Part shown: positions 17,296-26,890 of the stretch, piece after piece | Position numbering within the stretch: the first letter of the stretch is position 1 | Layout of the letters: each line of letters starts with the position of its first letter | Source of the DNA: Ga0077527 sp964486865 | GTDB taxonomy: Bacteria; Pseudomonadota; Gammaproteobacteria; Burkholderiales; SG8-41 | NCBI GenBank assembly: GCA_964486865.1 | Contig: CAZAOZ010000011.1 | Coordinates: 1-64,000, forward strand | DNA length: 64,000 nt | Direction of reading: 5' to 3' | Notes under the pieces: model-generated | Database searches by the model: none | What the model was told of the DNA's origin: nothing | The model's input: only the letters and a program-made list of their open reading frames with translations | Program-made: the position numbers and the translations under genes

Positions 17296-18968
17296 GCCGG
17301 CACCTGCCCTGCGGATACCACACGGTTGCGCCCCCCGGTCTTCGCCCGGTACAGCGCACCGTCGGCAGCTTTCAACAGCGCATCCGGCGCACCGCCATCG
17401 GCAGGCCATACCGCAACGCCCGCGGACAGGGTGTTGTTGAGCATCAAGTCGCCGAACCGGACCGGTTCCGCGGCAAAAGCGGCGCGCCAGAAATCAGCGC
17501 GCTGCAGCGCGCCCTCGCGCGGCGTGTGCGGCATCACGACCACGAATTCCTCACCGCCCCAGCGGCACACCAGGTCGCCGGCACGGCTGTTGTCGGACAG
17601 GTAACGTGCCAGCGCCCGCAGCACCGCATCGCCGGCCTGGTGGCCATGGCTATCGTTCAGCATCTTGAAACTGTCGATGTCGATCAGCACCAGGCTGACG
17701 GGATAGTCCCGGCGGCGCGCGAGTGCCAGTTCCCGCTCCAGCGCTTCGTCGAAATAACGGCGGTTGTAGAGTCCGGTCAGGCTGTCGCGCAACGCCTGCT
17801 GCTCCAGCCGGGTCTGCAGCGCCTGGATTTCGTCGAGCTGGCTCTGCAGACGCTCGTTCGCCGCCAGCAGGAATCGCTCCGCTTCCCGCCGCCGTGCCAC
17901 CTCCTGCCGCAGGCGCCGGTTGAACGCCGTCTGGCGCAGCATCACCAGAGCACCCAGCAGGGAAATCACCAGCACGACGGCGAGCCCGCGGTAGATCCAG
18001 GTCATGTCGCGCGGCGCAGCGGGATTGAAAATGAAACCGTCGAGGTTGTGTTTTGCGGGCAGCATGCCGGACTCGGCGTACACCTCGGCGATACTGCGCC
18101 AGCGCCCCGGATTGATATACCCGATCTGGATCAGGTTCGGCTGCATCAGGCGGCGCATCTCCGCGGCCTCGAACAGCAGGTGTTCGCGGCTGTGGCGCGT
18201 GGCATAGCGCGCAATGATGAGGTCGGCGATTTCTTCGGGATATTCCATCGCATACTGCCAGCCGCGCAGGCTCGCTTCGCGGAACGCCGCAACGCGCTCC
18301 GGATCGCGCCTGAGCATCTGCTCGGACGTGAACAACGTGTCGCCGTAGAAATCGATGCCGCTCGCGCGCGGCGAAAATATGCTGTACGCGAACCCCGTCT
18401 GCCTGAGCACAAACGGCTCATCGGTCGAATAACCCGACAGCGCCTCCACCCGCCCCTTCACCAGGTCGTCGGCAGCGAAACTGTGCGGCACCTCCACGAT
18501 ACGCTCCCGCGACAGGCCTTCGCGCTGCAGATAAGCGTAGATTTCGGTTTCCTGCGGCAGCAGCATGATGCGCTTGCCGGCAAGGTCATGCACCGACCTG
18601 GCGCTGCCGCCGCGGGCGATCAGCACCAGCGGCGAATGCTGCAGGATGACCGCCAGCACCACCACGGGTTTGCCCAGCCCGCGATGCAGCGCCAGCTCGG
18701 ATGCGCCGATGCCGAACTGCGCCTGCCCGGAGATGACGCTATCGACCGGATCCTGCCCCTCCTGCACTTCTCGGATATCCACCGCGAACCCGGCCTCGCG
18801 GTAGTAGCCCTTCTCGACAGCCGCGTAGTAGCCGGCAAACTGGAACTGGTGCTTCCACTTGAGCTGCAGCACGACATGTTCCGGCATGCGTGAATCCTGC
18901 GCGCGCACCGGCACCGCCGCCAGCAGCAGGGCGGCACAGGCGATCCAGCAGTAACGGCAAAAAGACAT
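17289..18968 (-). CDS. Diguanylate cyclase with periplasmic NMT1/THI5-like binding domain
   Basis: The order is signal peptide (1-24), NMT1/SsuA-like solute-binding domain (about 30-320), one membrane helix (about 335-357), a short coiled coil (about 360-410) and a GGDEF domain. The catalytic motif is GGEEF at residues 471-475, with RAGD nine residues before it forming the RxxD inhibitory site, so it should make c-di-GMP and be product-inhibited. The binding domain starts with LQLKWKHQFQFAGYYAA, usual for sensor proteins that detect pyrimidine- or sulfonate-like ligands in the periplasm. The gene sits between moxR-like and coxE-like genes and overlaps the latter by seven bases, which is an unusual place for a c-di-GMP enzyme. 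Confidence 0.9.
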   Translation of the reverse strand: MSFCRYCWIACAALLLAAVPVRAQDSRMPEHVVLQLKWKHQFQFAGYYAAVEKGYYREAGFAVDIREVQEGQDPVDSVISGQAQFGIGASELALHRGLGKPVVVLAVILQHSPLVLIARGGSARSVHDLAGKRIMLLPQETEIYAYLQREGLSRERIVEVPHSFAADDLVKGRVEALSGYSTDEPFVLRQTGFAYSIFSPRASGIDFYGDTLFTSEQMLRRDPERVAAFREASLRGWQYAMEYPEEIADLIIARYATRHSREHLLFEAAEMRRLMQPNLIQIGYINPGRWRSIAEVYAESGMLPAKHNLDGFIFNPAAPRDMTWIYRGLAVVLVISLLGALVMLRQTAFNRRLRQEVARRREAERFLLAANERLQSQLDEIQALQTRLEQQALRDSLTGLYNRRYFDEALERELALARRRDYPVSLVLIDIDSFKMLNDSHGHQAGDAVLRALARYLSDNSRAGDLVCRWGGEEFVVVMPHTPREGALQRADFWRAAFAAEPVRFGDLMLNNTLSAGVAVWPADGGAPDALLKAADGALYRAKTGGRNRVVSAGQVPAC

Positions 18969-19012
18969 CCCGGGTCAGCTCCCTGCGGCCGGTACAGCAA
19001 ATCGTTCCGTAT

Positions 19013-19858
19013 TCACCCCTTGCGCCGCGACATGAACACCAGCCGCTCAAAGAGATGCACATCCTGCTCATTCTTGATCAATGCCCCATGCAGCGGCGGC
19101 ACGATCTTGTGCATGTCCTGACTGTACAGCGCCTCGGGCGGTATGTCTTCCGCCATCAGCAGTTTCAGCCAGTCGAGCAGTTCGGAGGTCGTCGGTTTTT
19201 TCTTCAGGCCCGGCACTTCGCGGATTTCGAAAAAGGCGTTCAGCGCCTGGGAAAGCAGCTGTTTCTTGATGCCGGGGAAATGCACATCGACGATTTTCGC
19301 CATGGTCTCCGCATCGGGAAAGCGGATGTAGTGAAAAAAGCAGCGGCGGAGGAAGGCGTCGGGCAGTTCCTTCTCGTTGTTGCTGGTGATGATCACCAGC
19401 GGCCGCTGTTTTGCCTTGATCAGCTGCTGGGTTTCATAAACATAAAATTCCATGCGGTCGAGTTCGCGCAGCAGGTCGTTGGGAAATTCAATGTCGGCCT
19501 TGTCCACTTCATCGATCAGCAGTACCGCCGGCTGATCGGATTCGAAAGCTTTCCACAACATGCCCTGCACGATGTAGTTGCCGATGTCCTTGACCTTCGG
19601 ATCACCCAGTTGCGAATCGCGCAGCCGCGATACCGCGTCGTACTCATACAGGCCGTGCTGCGCCTTGGTGGTGGACTTGATATGCCACTCGTAAAGCGGA
19701 CGATTCAACGCCTTGGCCACTTCGAGTGCCAGCATGGTCTTGCCGGTGCCCGGCTCGCCCTTGATCAGCAGCGGCCGCTCCAGCGCCAGCGCGGCATTGA
19801 CCGCCAGCATCAGATCATCGGTGGCGACATAGTTTTCAGTGCCGGTAAAACGTGACAT
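19013..19858 (-). CDS. MoxR-family AAA+ ATPase (CoxD-like)
   Basis: The 281-residue protein carries Walker A GEPGTGKT (residues 34-41) and Walker B AVLLIDEVDKAD, followed by sensor-type VIITSNNEKELPDAFLRRC, all typical of MoxR ATPases. MoxR proteins act as chaperones with VWA partners to insert cofactors or activate metalloenzymes. The gene leads the minus-strand set moxR, GGDEF sensor, coxE-like, with 44 bases to the next gene. Together with the MocA-like gene upstream this resembles the CoxD/CoxE/MocA maturation machinery of xanthine-dehydrogenase-type enzymes, although no such enzyme is in the window. Confidence 0.9.
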   Translation of the reverse strand: MSRFTGTENYVATDDLMLAVNAALALERPLLIKGEPGTGKTMLALEVAKALNRPLYEWHIKSTTKAQHGLYEYDAVSRLRDSQLGDPKVKDIGNYIVQGMLWKAFESDQPAVLLIDEVDKADIEFPNDLLRELDRMEFYVYETQQLIKAKQRPLVIITSNNEKELPDAFLRRCFFHYIRFPDAETMAKIVDVHFPGIKKQLLSQALNAFFEIREVPGLKKKPTTSELLDWLKLLMAEDIPPEALYSQDMHKIVPPLHGALIKNEQDVHLFERLVFMSRRKG

Positions 19859-19916
19859 TATTTATCCTTTAAAAAACAAATACTTATATAAAACCTGGCG
19901 GGTTAGCCTTTGTTTT

Positions 19917-19945
19917 CCTCTGTGTTCTCTGTGAACTCTGTGGCT
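19917..19945. repeat. Half copy of the CACAGAG hairpin repeat
   Basis: Only the right arm of the element (CCTCTGTGTTCTCTGTGAAC and ACTCTGTGGCT) is present. It lies between the moxR-like and MocA-like genes, again in a gap between co-oriented genes. No opposing arm is visible, so it cannot fold into the full hairpin. Confidence 0.75.
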
Positions 19946-19960
19946 GATGTTATTGATCTT

Positions 19961-20548
19961 TTACAGTGGTTTCACCAGATCGCTGCGACGGTCGATGTCG
20001 AGCAGCACGCCGGGATCGTCGCACTCGATCAACCGTACCAGCGCCAGATTGCGCTGCACGATGGGGCGCGCCCCGCTGTCGCCGGTCAGCACCTGCAATT
20101 CATGCCGGAAGCGTTTGCCGAATCCCACCGGATGGCCGCGCTCGCCCTGGTATTCGGGCGCGGCGATTTCCGCGCCGGCCGCCAGCGCCTGCGCCACATG
20201 CGCAATCGTGTCGGGCCTGATGTGCGGCATGTCGGCCAGCGCCACGATCCAGCCGCCCGCGCCCCTGGTCATCGCCACGCCATGCGCAAGGCTCACGCCC
20301 ATGCCGAGCGTCGCATCCGGGCATATGGTCACCACACAGCCTTCCTGCTCCAGCAATTCCGCCACCGGAAAATCGCCGGGCCGCACCACCGCCGTCACCT
20401 CCAGCCCCGCCGCGATCAGGTTGCGCGCGGCATGCGCGGCAATCGCCACGCCGTCCTCCAGCGGATGCAGCAGCTTGCCGCCGCCGAAACGCGAGCCGGC
20501 GCCGGCCGCGAGCAGGATCGCCACTGCAGGTTTTTCAGGATGCGCCAT
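19961..20548 (-). CDS. MocA/MobA-like nucleotidyltransferase
   Basis: The protein of 195 residues has the NTP-transferase signature LLAAGAGSRFGGGKLL near its start, then LADMPHIRPDTI and the YQGERGHPVGFG substrate loop. This fits molybdenum cofactor cytidylyltransferase (MocA), which makes the molybdopterin cytosine dinucleotide needed by xanthine-dehydrogenase-family enzymes; MobA-like guanylyl transfer is the alternative. The start is ATG 20548, because the ten upstream codons are not part of the family. It probably belongs to the same functional set as the MoxR and CoxE-like genes that follow. Confidence 0.82.
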   Translation of the reverse strand: MAHPEKPAVAILLAAGAGSRFGGGKLLHPLEDGVAIAAHAARNLIAAGLEVTAVVRPGDFPVAELLEQEGCVVTICPDATLGMGVSLAHGVAMTRGAGGWIVALADMPHIRPDTIAHVAQALAAGAEIAAPEYQGERGHPVGFGKRFRHELQVLTGDSGARPIVQRNLALVRLIECDDPGVLLDIDRRSDLVKPL

Positions 20549-20598
20549 GTCCGTGATTATAATGGCCGACCCCCGCATTCTTGCATCGGATCGCCGCC

Positions 20599-21384
<786 letters not shown>

Positions 21385-21469
21385 CGACACTGACGCCAGC
21401 CCACACAATGAACCGAAAATCGTCACATAAAAAATTCCGGTTTTCCGCATACACCCACCAGGAGGAGTC

Positions 21470-22414
21470 ATGAAAGCATCCCGCATTGCAACTGTAATCG
21501 GCATCGCCGTGGCAGCCACATTCGCAGGCACCGTCAGCGCGCAACAACTGAAAATGATGACCGGCCCGCAAGGCGGTTCGTGGTACCCACTGGGCGGCGC
21601 CATCCAGGGCATCATCGAGAAAAACGTGCCGGGCACCAGCATGCAGGTACTGCCCGGCGCCGGCATCTCCAACGTCGTCGGCGTGCATACCGGCAAGGCC
21701 GAGCTGGGCTTCGGCAATGCCGTATCTTCCGTCGACGGCGTCAACGGCGCTGAGCCTTTCAAAGGCAAACAGGACAACGTCTGTCAGGTTGCCACGTTGT
21801 ACTTCCAGTATTTCCACGCCGTGGCGCTGGCCGATTCCGGGGTCAAAACCATGGGCGATGCCAAAGGCAAAACGCTGACCACACAGCAAAAAGGCAACAC
21901 CGGTGAACAGATGACCCGCCATGCACTGGAAGTTTACGGTCAAAGCTACAGCACCATGGCCAAGGTCAACCACGGCAACTACACCGACTCGGTATCGCAG
22001 TTGAAAGACGGCCACGCCCAGGTGTTCACGCTGATCACCACGGTTCCGGCTTCTTCAGTCATGGACCTGGCTTCCGCCCGCGACATCCGCGTGCTTGAAT
22101 TCCCGAACGACAAGTTCGCGGCGCTGCAGAAAATCAACAAGGGCTACGACAAGCGCATCATCAAGGCCGGCAGCTATCCCAAGCAGGACAAGGACATTCA
22201 GACCATCGGTACCTGGACGCACCTCGTCGCCAGCTGCAAATTGCCGGAAAAACTGGTTTATGACATCACCAAGGCGCTCGCCACCAATGTCGAAAACCTC
22301 GGCAACGTCGTCAACGCCGTCAAAGGCCTGACCGTAAAAGACATGGCTGCCGATGTCGGCGTGCCCTACCATCCGGGCGCAATGAAATACTATAAAGAAG
22401 CCAAAGCACTGTAA
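21470..22414 (+). CDS. TAXI-family TRAP transporter solute receptor
   Basis: The 314-residue protein starts with a signal peptide (about 1-25, ending VSAQQ) and continues with the TAXI-family motifs MMTGPQGGSWYPLGGAIQ and LPGAGISNVVGV, GFGNAVSSVDG. TAXI receptors deliver dicarboxylates or related small acids to a fused TRAP permease. CAGGAGGAG six bases before ATG 21470 is a strong ribosome site. The permease gene follows 70 bases later. The setting between hyi and glxR suggests a C2/C3 hydroxy acid such as glycolate, glyoxylate, tartronate or hydroxypyruvate as ligand; that is inference. Confidence 0.9.
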   Translation: MKASRIATVIGIAVAATFAGTVSAQQLKMMTGPQGGSWYPLGGAIQGIIEKNVPGTSMQVLPGAGISNVVGVHTGKAELGFGNAVSSVDGVNGAEPFKGKQDNVCQVATLYFQYFHAVALADSGVKTMGDAKGKTLTTQQKGNTGEQMTRHALEVYGQSYSTMAKVNHGNYTDSVSQLKDGHAQVFTLITTVPASSVMDLASARDIRVLEFPNDKFAALQKINKGYDKRIIKAGSYPKQDKDIQTIGTWTHLVASCKLPEKLVYDITKALATNVENLGNVVNAVKGLTVKDMAADVGVPYHPGAMKYYKEAKAL

Positions 22415-22484
22415 GTCCGTCACCGAAGCGGCGGCATGAACCATGATTCGTGCCGCTGCTTTTTTATTGGCCGGAGTCCGCTAA

Positions 22485-24407
22485 ATGCCCATCGCCCGGA
22501 TCATGAAGGCCCTGATTGCCGTAATTGCCATCGGCATGTCGGTGTATCACCTGACCATCGCCTTCATCGGCGCCCCCCAGCAATTGTTTTTCCGCAGCAC
22601 CCACCTGCTGTTCGCGCTGGTGCTGGTGTTCCTGATGTACCCGAGTTTCCGCAAAAAGCCCGCGGGCGGCATCCGCGACGATGCCGGCGGCATGCTGGGC
22701 GCGGGCCAGGACACGCCCATCGCCTCCTGGTGGGACTGGATCCTCATCGCCATGTCCGCAGTCACCATCGGCTATGTCTGGCTCAACCACGACCACCTGC
22801 TGACGCGCTTCGTGTTCGTCGATGACCCGACCCGGGTCGAACTGATCCTCGGCGGCATCTTCACGCTGATCGTGCTCGAAGGCACGCGGCGCATCATCGG
22901 CCTGGCACTCCCGGTCACCGCCATCGTCTTCCTCGGTTACGCGTTTTTCGTCGCCAACACGCGCCCCGAGCAGATCATCGAAATCATGTACCTGACCACC
23001 GAGGGCATCTTCGGCAGCACCCTCGGCGTGTCCGCCGCCTATGTGATCATGTTCGTGCTGTTCGGCGCCTTCATGGAGCGCACCGGCATCGGCCGCCTGT
23101 TCATGGACTTTGCGCTGGCGCTGACCGGGCATACTGCAGGCGGCCCCGGCAAGGTCGCCGTGGTCAGTTCCAGCCTGTTCGGCACAGTCTCGGGCAGCGC
23201 GGTGGCCAACGTGCTGGTCGACGGCCCGATCACCATCCCCTTGATGAAGCGCACCGGTTTCCGGCCGGCGTTTGCCGCGGCCGTGGAATCGGTTGCTTCC
23301 ACCGGCGGCCAGATCATGCCGCCGATTATGGGCGCGGCCGCATTCGTGATGGCGGAATTCCTCGGCGTCAGTTATTTCCAGGTGACGATGTGGGCCATCA
23401 TCCCGGCGTTCCTGTATTTCCTCGCGGTGTTCTGCGCGGTGCATTTCGAATCCAAACGCGTCGGGCTCATCGGCCTGCCAAAAGCAGAATGCCCGAAGCT
23501 CGGCATCGTCATGCGCGAACGCGGCCACCTGTTCATTCCGCTGGTCACCATCCTGTTCGGCCTGATGGCCGGTTACAGCGCGCCGCTGTGCGCACTCGCG
23601 GGCACGCTGATGTGCGTGCCGGTGGCGATGATGCGCAAATCCACACGCAAGGACATCAAGCTTTCGACCATCTTCAGCGCGCTCGAGGAAGGCTCGAAGA
23701 ATTCGATCGCCGTGGCACTGGCCTGCGCCTGCGCCGGCATCGTCATCGGCGTCATCACCCAGACCGGTGCCGCGATCAACTTCACCTCGGTGGTGGTCGC
23801 CATGTCGCGCGACATGCTGCCGCTGGCACTGGTGCTGACCATGATGGCCGGCATCGTGCTGGGCATGGGCATGCCGACCACGCCCGCCTACATCGTCATG
23901 GTGTCGCTGCTGGTACCCGCGATCATCAAGCTCGGCGCCATAGCACCGGCCGCACACATGTTCGCGTTCTACTTCGCGATCCTGTCGGCGATCACGCCGC
24001 CGGTAGCGCTGGCTGTTTACGCGGCCGCCGGCATCGCCAAGGCGCCGCTGTGGCAGGCCGGCTGGACGGCGGTGCGCGTCGGCGCCGCGGGCTTCATCGT
24101 GCCATTCATGTTCATCTTCGAACCGTCGCTGCTGATGATCGGCCACTGGACCGTCATCCTGCAGTCTTTCATCACCGCGGCCATCGGCACCATCTGCCTC
24201 GCCGCTGGCCTGTTCGGCTACCTGTTCCGCGAAGCAAAAGTATGGGAGCGCCTGTTCCTGCTCGCCGCCGCCATCACGCTGATCAAGCCGGGCCTGACCA
24301 CCGATCTGATCGGCGCCGGACTGGTGCTGGTGGTGATCTTCAACCAGTTCATCATCCGCCGCGGCGAAATCGAACGCGAACTGCCGCGGCCTGTCGCACA
24401 CGACTGA
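22485..24407 (+). CDS. TRAP transporter permease, fused small and large subunits
   Basis: This 640-residue membrane protein fuses the DctQ-like four-helix part (about 1-170) to the DctM-like large part, as usual for TAXI-TRAP systems. Recognisable pieces are FGTVSGSAVANVLVDGPITI and VASTGGQIMPPIMGAAAFVM, MGMPTTPAYIVMV. It would use a sodium gradient to import the ligand of the receptor encoded just upstream. The long open frame on the other strand is a codon-bias shadow. Confidence 0.92.
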   Translation: MPIARIMKALIAVIAIGMSVYHLTIAFIGAPQQLFFRSTHLLFALVLVFLMYPSFRKKPAGGIRDDAGGMLGAGQDTPIASWWDWILIAMSAVTIGYVWLNHDHLLTRFVFVDDPTRVELILGGIFTLIVLEGTRRIIGLALPVTAIVFLGYAFFVANTRPEQIIEIMYLTTEGIFGSTLGVSAAYVIMFVLFGAFMERTGIGRLFMDFALALTGHTAGGPGKVAVVSSSLFGTVSGSAVANVLVDGPITIPLMKRTGFRPAFAAAVESVASTGGQIMPPIMGAAAFVMAEFLGVSYFQVTMWAIIPAFLYFLAVFCAVHFESKRVGLIGLPKAECPKLGIVMRERGHLFIPLVTILFGLMAGYSAPLCALAGTLMCVPVAMMRKSTRKDIKLSTIFSALEEGSKNSIAVALACACAGIVIGVITQTGAAINFTSVVVAMSRDMLPLALVLTMMAGIVLGMGMPTTPAYIVMVSLLVPAIIKLGAIAPAAHMFAFYFAILSAITPPVALAVYAAAGIAKAPLWQAGWTAVRVGAAGFIVPFMFIFEPSLLMIGHWTVILQSFITAAIGTICLAAGLFGYLFREAKVWERLFLLAAAITLIKPGLTTDLIGAGLVLVVIFNQFIIRRGEIERELPRPVAHD

Positions 24408-24493
24408 CGCGCTTATAATCATCAGCACGCAACACCGCGCGCCACCCCGTGGCGCGCGGCGCCTTTTCCGGACCACTTTTCAAGGACAGCATC

Positions 24494-25378
24494 ATGAGCA
24501 ACGTCGGCTTCATCGGACTCGGCATCATGGGCAAACCCATGGCCCTCAACCTGATCAAGGGCGGCCACACGCTGTACCTGCATTCGCGCAGCGGCGTGCC
24601 CAAGGAACTCACGGACGTCGGCGGCAAGGCCTGCGCCAGCGCCAAGGAAGTCGCGCAGAAGGCCGACATCATCATCACCATGGTGCCGGACACGCCGGAC
24701 GTGGAGAAAGTCTTGTTCGGCGCCGGCGGCGTGGCCGAAGGCCTGAGCAAAGGCAAGACGGTCGTCGATATGAGTTCGATCTCGCCCATAGCGACCAAGG
24801 AATATGCCAATAAAATCAATAAATCAGGTTGTGACTACGTCGATGCCCCGGTGTCCGGCGGCGAAGTCGGCGCCAAAAACGCGGCGCTGACGATCATGGT
24901 CGGCGCGCCGCAGGCCGCATTCGACAAGGTGAAACCGCTGTTCGAACTGATGGGCAAGAACATCACGCTGGTCGGCGGCAACGGCGACGGCCAGACCTGC
25001 AAGGTGTGCAACCAGATCATCGTCGCGCTGAACATCGAAGCCGTCAGCGAAGCCCTGGTGTTCGCCTCCAAAGCCGGCGCCGATCCCGCGAAAGTGCGCC
25101 AGGCGCTGATGGGCGGCTTCGCCGCCTCGCGCATCCTCGAAGTCCACGGCGAGCGCATGATCAAACGCACCTTCGACCCCGGCTTTCGCATCGAACTGCA
25201 TCAGAAGGATTTGAACCTGGCATTGCAAGGTGCGAAGTCGATGGGCGTGTCACTGCCCAATACCGCCACCGCGCAGGAACTGTTTAATTCATGTGTAGCG
25301 AACGGCGGCGCCAAGTCAGACCACTCGGCGATGGTCAGGGCGCTGGAGCGGATGGCGAATCATGAGGTGGCGAAGTAA
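24494..25378 (+). CDS. glxR: 2-hydroxy-3-oxopropionate (tartronate semialdehyde) reductase
   Basis: The 294-residue beta-hydroxyacid dehydrogenase has the dinucleotide motif GFIGLGIMGKPMA, the substrate loop DAPVSGGEVGAKNA, the catalytic Lys in CKVCNQIIVALN, and FRIELHQKDLNLAL near the end. This pattern matches GlxR/GarR, which reduces tartronate semialdehyde to D-glycerate. It closes the hyi-TRAP-glxR set. The open frame begins at 24449, but ATG 24494 with AAGGAC upstream is the expected start. A glycerate kinase and glyoxylate carboligase would complete the pathway but are not in the window. Confidence 0.92.
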   Translation: MSNVGFIGLGIMGKPMALNLIKGGHTLYLHSRSGVPKELTDVGGKACASAKEVAQKADIIITMVPDTPDVEKVLFGAGGVAEGLSKGKTVVDMSSISPIATKEYANKINKSGCDYVDAPVSGGEVGAKNAALTIMVGAPQAAFDKVKPLFELMGKNITLVGGNGDGQTCKVCNQIIVALNIEAVSEALVFASKAGADPAKVRQALMGGFAASRILEVHGERMIKRTFDPGFRIELHQKDLNLALQGAKSMGVSLPNTATAQELFNSCVANGGAKSDHSAMVRALERMANHEVAK

Positions 25379-25400
25379 CTGGCTGGCCTGGAAATAAGTC

Positions 25401-25435
25401 GTAGGGCGGAATAGCGCAGCGTATTCCGCCGTATG
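25401..25435. repeat. Short palindromic intergenic repeat (GTAGGGCGGAATA type)
   Basis: Arms GGCGGAATA and TATTCCGCC surround GCGCAGCG. Repeats of this appearance are scattered between genes in many proteobacteria. It begins 22 bases after the glxR stop and could act as a terminator or mRNA-stabilising hairpin. Confidence 0.6.
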
Positions 25436-25487
25436 TGAAGTTAAAGACGCTGTCGCACAAAGAAACTGCGGACCGGCGGATAACGCC

Positions 25488-25521
25488 GCTGCCCCCCCAA
25501 GGGGACTTCCTTCGGGCGCGC
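25488..25521. repeat. Dispersed repeat with AAGGGGACTTCC core, intergenic copy
   Basis: The 34-base unit contains CCCCCCCAAGGGGACTTCC followed by TTCGGGCGCGC. An inverted, almost identical copy lies at 54908-54942 inside a coding region. It sits between glxR and the psiE-like gene. Confidence 0.75.
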
Positions 25522-25663
25522 AGCTAATCCACCCTACGATGAGCCCCCTTCTGAGCCACCGAGTAGCGCAGCCGCCGGGCTGCCCCCGGCAAATTTGGCA
25601 CCCCACCCCCGCCTGCCCTAAACTGTCCCCACACGACAGCCAGCCCAGGCAAGGGAGAAGACA

Positions 25664-26107
25664 ATGAAACAATGGCTAGAACGCGCCGACCAGCGCACCA
25701 ACTCGCTCGCGCACGGCATCGGCAGCCTGCTGGTCGATGGCTTCCACAACCTCGCGCTGTTTGCGATCGGCGGCACCATCGTGTGGTCGGCAGTCGTTGC
25801 GTTCATCGCGATGATGCACAAGGGCGGCGCCTCGATCGACGACATCCTGCTGCTGTTCATCTATCTCGAACTCGGCGCGATGGTCGGCATCTACTTCAAG
25901 ACCAACCACATGCCGGTACGCTTCCTGATCTACGTGGCGATGACCGCACTCACCAGGATGATGATTTCCGACATCCAGGCGCACCACAACCCGGAAGTAA
26001 AGATTCTCTACATCCCGGCGGCGATCCTGGTGCTGGCGCTGGCGACACTGGTGGTCCGCTACGGCTCGGCGCGTTTTCCGTCCTCCCCGCATTCCGACAG
26101 CCGCTGA
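25664..26107 (+). CDS. PsiE-like phosphate-starvation-inducible membrane protein
   Basis: The 147-residue protein has four predicted membrane helices and the PsiE pattern: LYLELGAMV-like FIYLELGAMVGIYFKTNHMP followed by VRFLIYVAMTALTRMMI. PsiE is induced by phosphate starvation in E. coli but its function is unknown. GGGAGA seven to twelve bases upstream supports the start. The 285 bases before it contain two dispersed repeats and no gene. Confidence 0.82.
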   Translation: MKQWLERADQRTNSLAHGIGSLLVDGFHNLALFAIGGTIVWSAVVAFIAMMHKGGASIDDILLLFIYLELGAMVGIYFKTNHMPVRFLIYVAMTALTRMMISDIQAHHNPEVKILYIPAAILVLALATLVVRYGSARFPSSPHSDSR

Positions 26108-26172
26108 CGCACACCGCTGCAGATCCGCCGTGCAGCCTGCGGCGGATTTGCGTTTGCAGCCAAGATGCAGTC

Positions 26173-26766
26173 ATGCCCAATGCCATAGCCATCATTGCCT
26201 TCACTCTCCTGTTTGCTTCAGGTCCGGCGCTCGCCGCCGCCCCGCCCGACCCCAAGCAAGCCGAAAAATCCGCCACCGCCCTGCGCCAGCGCGCGGAAAA
26301 GGGTGACGGCAACGCCGCGCTGCAGCTCGGCAACCTGCTGGTCCAGAACCGCGTGCCCGCCGCCAAGTTCGGCCACGCCGCAGACTGGTACCGCAAGGGC
26401 TGCAACCTCGGCGACCTGTCCGCCTGCCACAACATCGGATATTCCTATGAGGCGGGGAAAAACGGTGTCGCCAGAGACCTGCTCGAAGCAGCTGCTTATT
26501 ACCTGAAAGCCGCCGAGCGCGCTTTCCTGCCTTCGATGGTCAACCTCGGCGCACTCTACGCGAACGGGGTGATCATTGCGGATGATGTCGAGGGTTACAA
26601 ATGGCTGCTGATCGCGCGTCTCGCCGCCAATCAGTGCCCCGGAACGCCGATATGCCAATCGATTATCGAAGATCGCAATGGCCACCGCGCCAGGATGAAA
26701 TCGAGGCTGTCTGTGAGCGAACAGCGCCTGGCCGAGAGCATGGCAATGGACTGGAAACCGAAGTAA
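26173..26766 (+). CDS. Secreted Sel1/TPR-repeat protein
   Basis: The 197-residue product has a signal peptide (about 1-21, ending ALAAA) and Sel1-type repeats, for example AALQLGNLLVQN, ACHNIGYSYEAGK and SMVNLGALYANG. These helical repeats bind other proteins or peptidoglycan in the periplasm. No enzymatic motif is present. The gene starts 65 bases after the psiE-like gene on the same strand. Confidence 0.8.
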   Translation: MPNAIAIIAFTLLFASGPALAAAPPDPKQAEKSATALRQRAEKGDGNAALQLGNLLVQNRVPAAKFGHAADWYRKGCNLGDLSACHNIGYSYEAGKNGVARDLLEAAAYYLKAAERAFLPSMVNLGALYANGVIIADDVEGYKWLLIARLAANQCPGTPICQSIIEDRNGHRARMKSRLSVSEQRLAESMAMDWKPK

Positions 26767-26890
26767 GTCGATGCTGCCGGACCACTTCCGGCTGAATTGC
26801 GGTTAAACTCCGGCCACTCCACGAGAATAAAACTTCGCATCCGTTCACCGCAGCGCTCCTGGCCTGCCACATGACTGACCGCCGCATCCG

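Noticed and set aside
22464..24476. Very long open frame (670 codons) on the minus strand opposite the TRAP permease
   Set aside because: Composition is dominated by His, Asp, Gln, Gly and Arg, the usual artefact opposite a GC-rich membrane-protein gene; no ribosome site or family motif.
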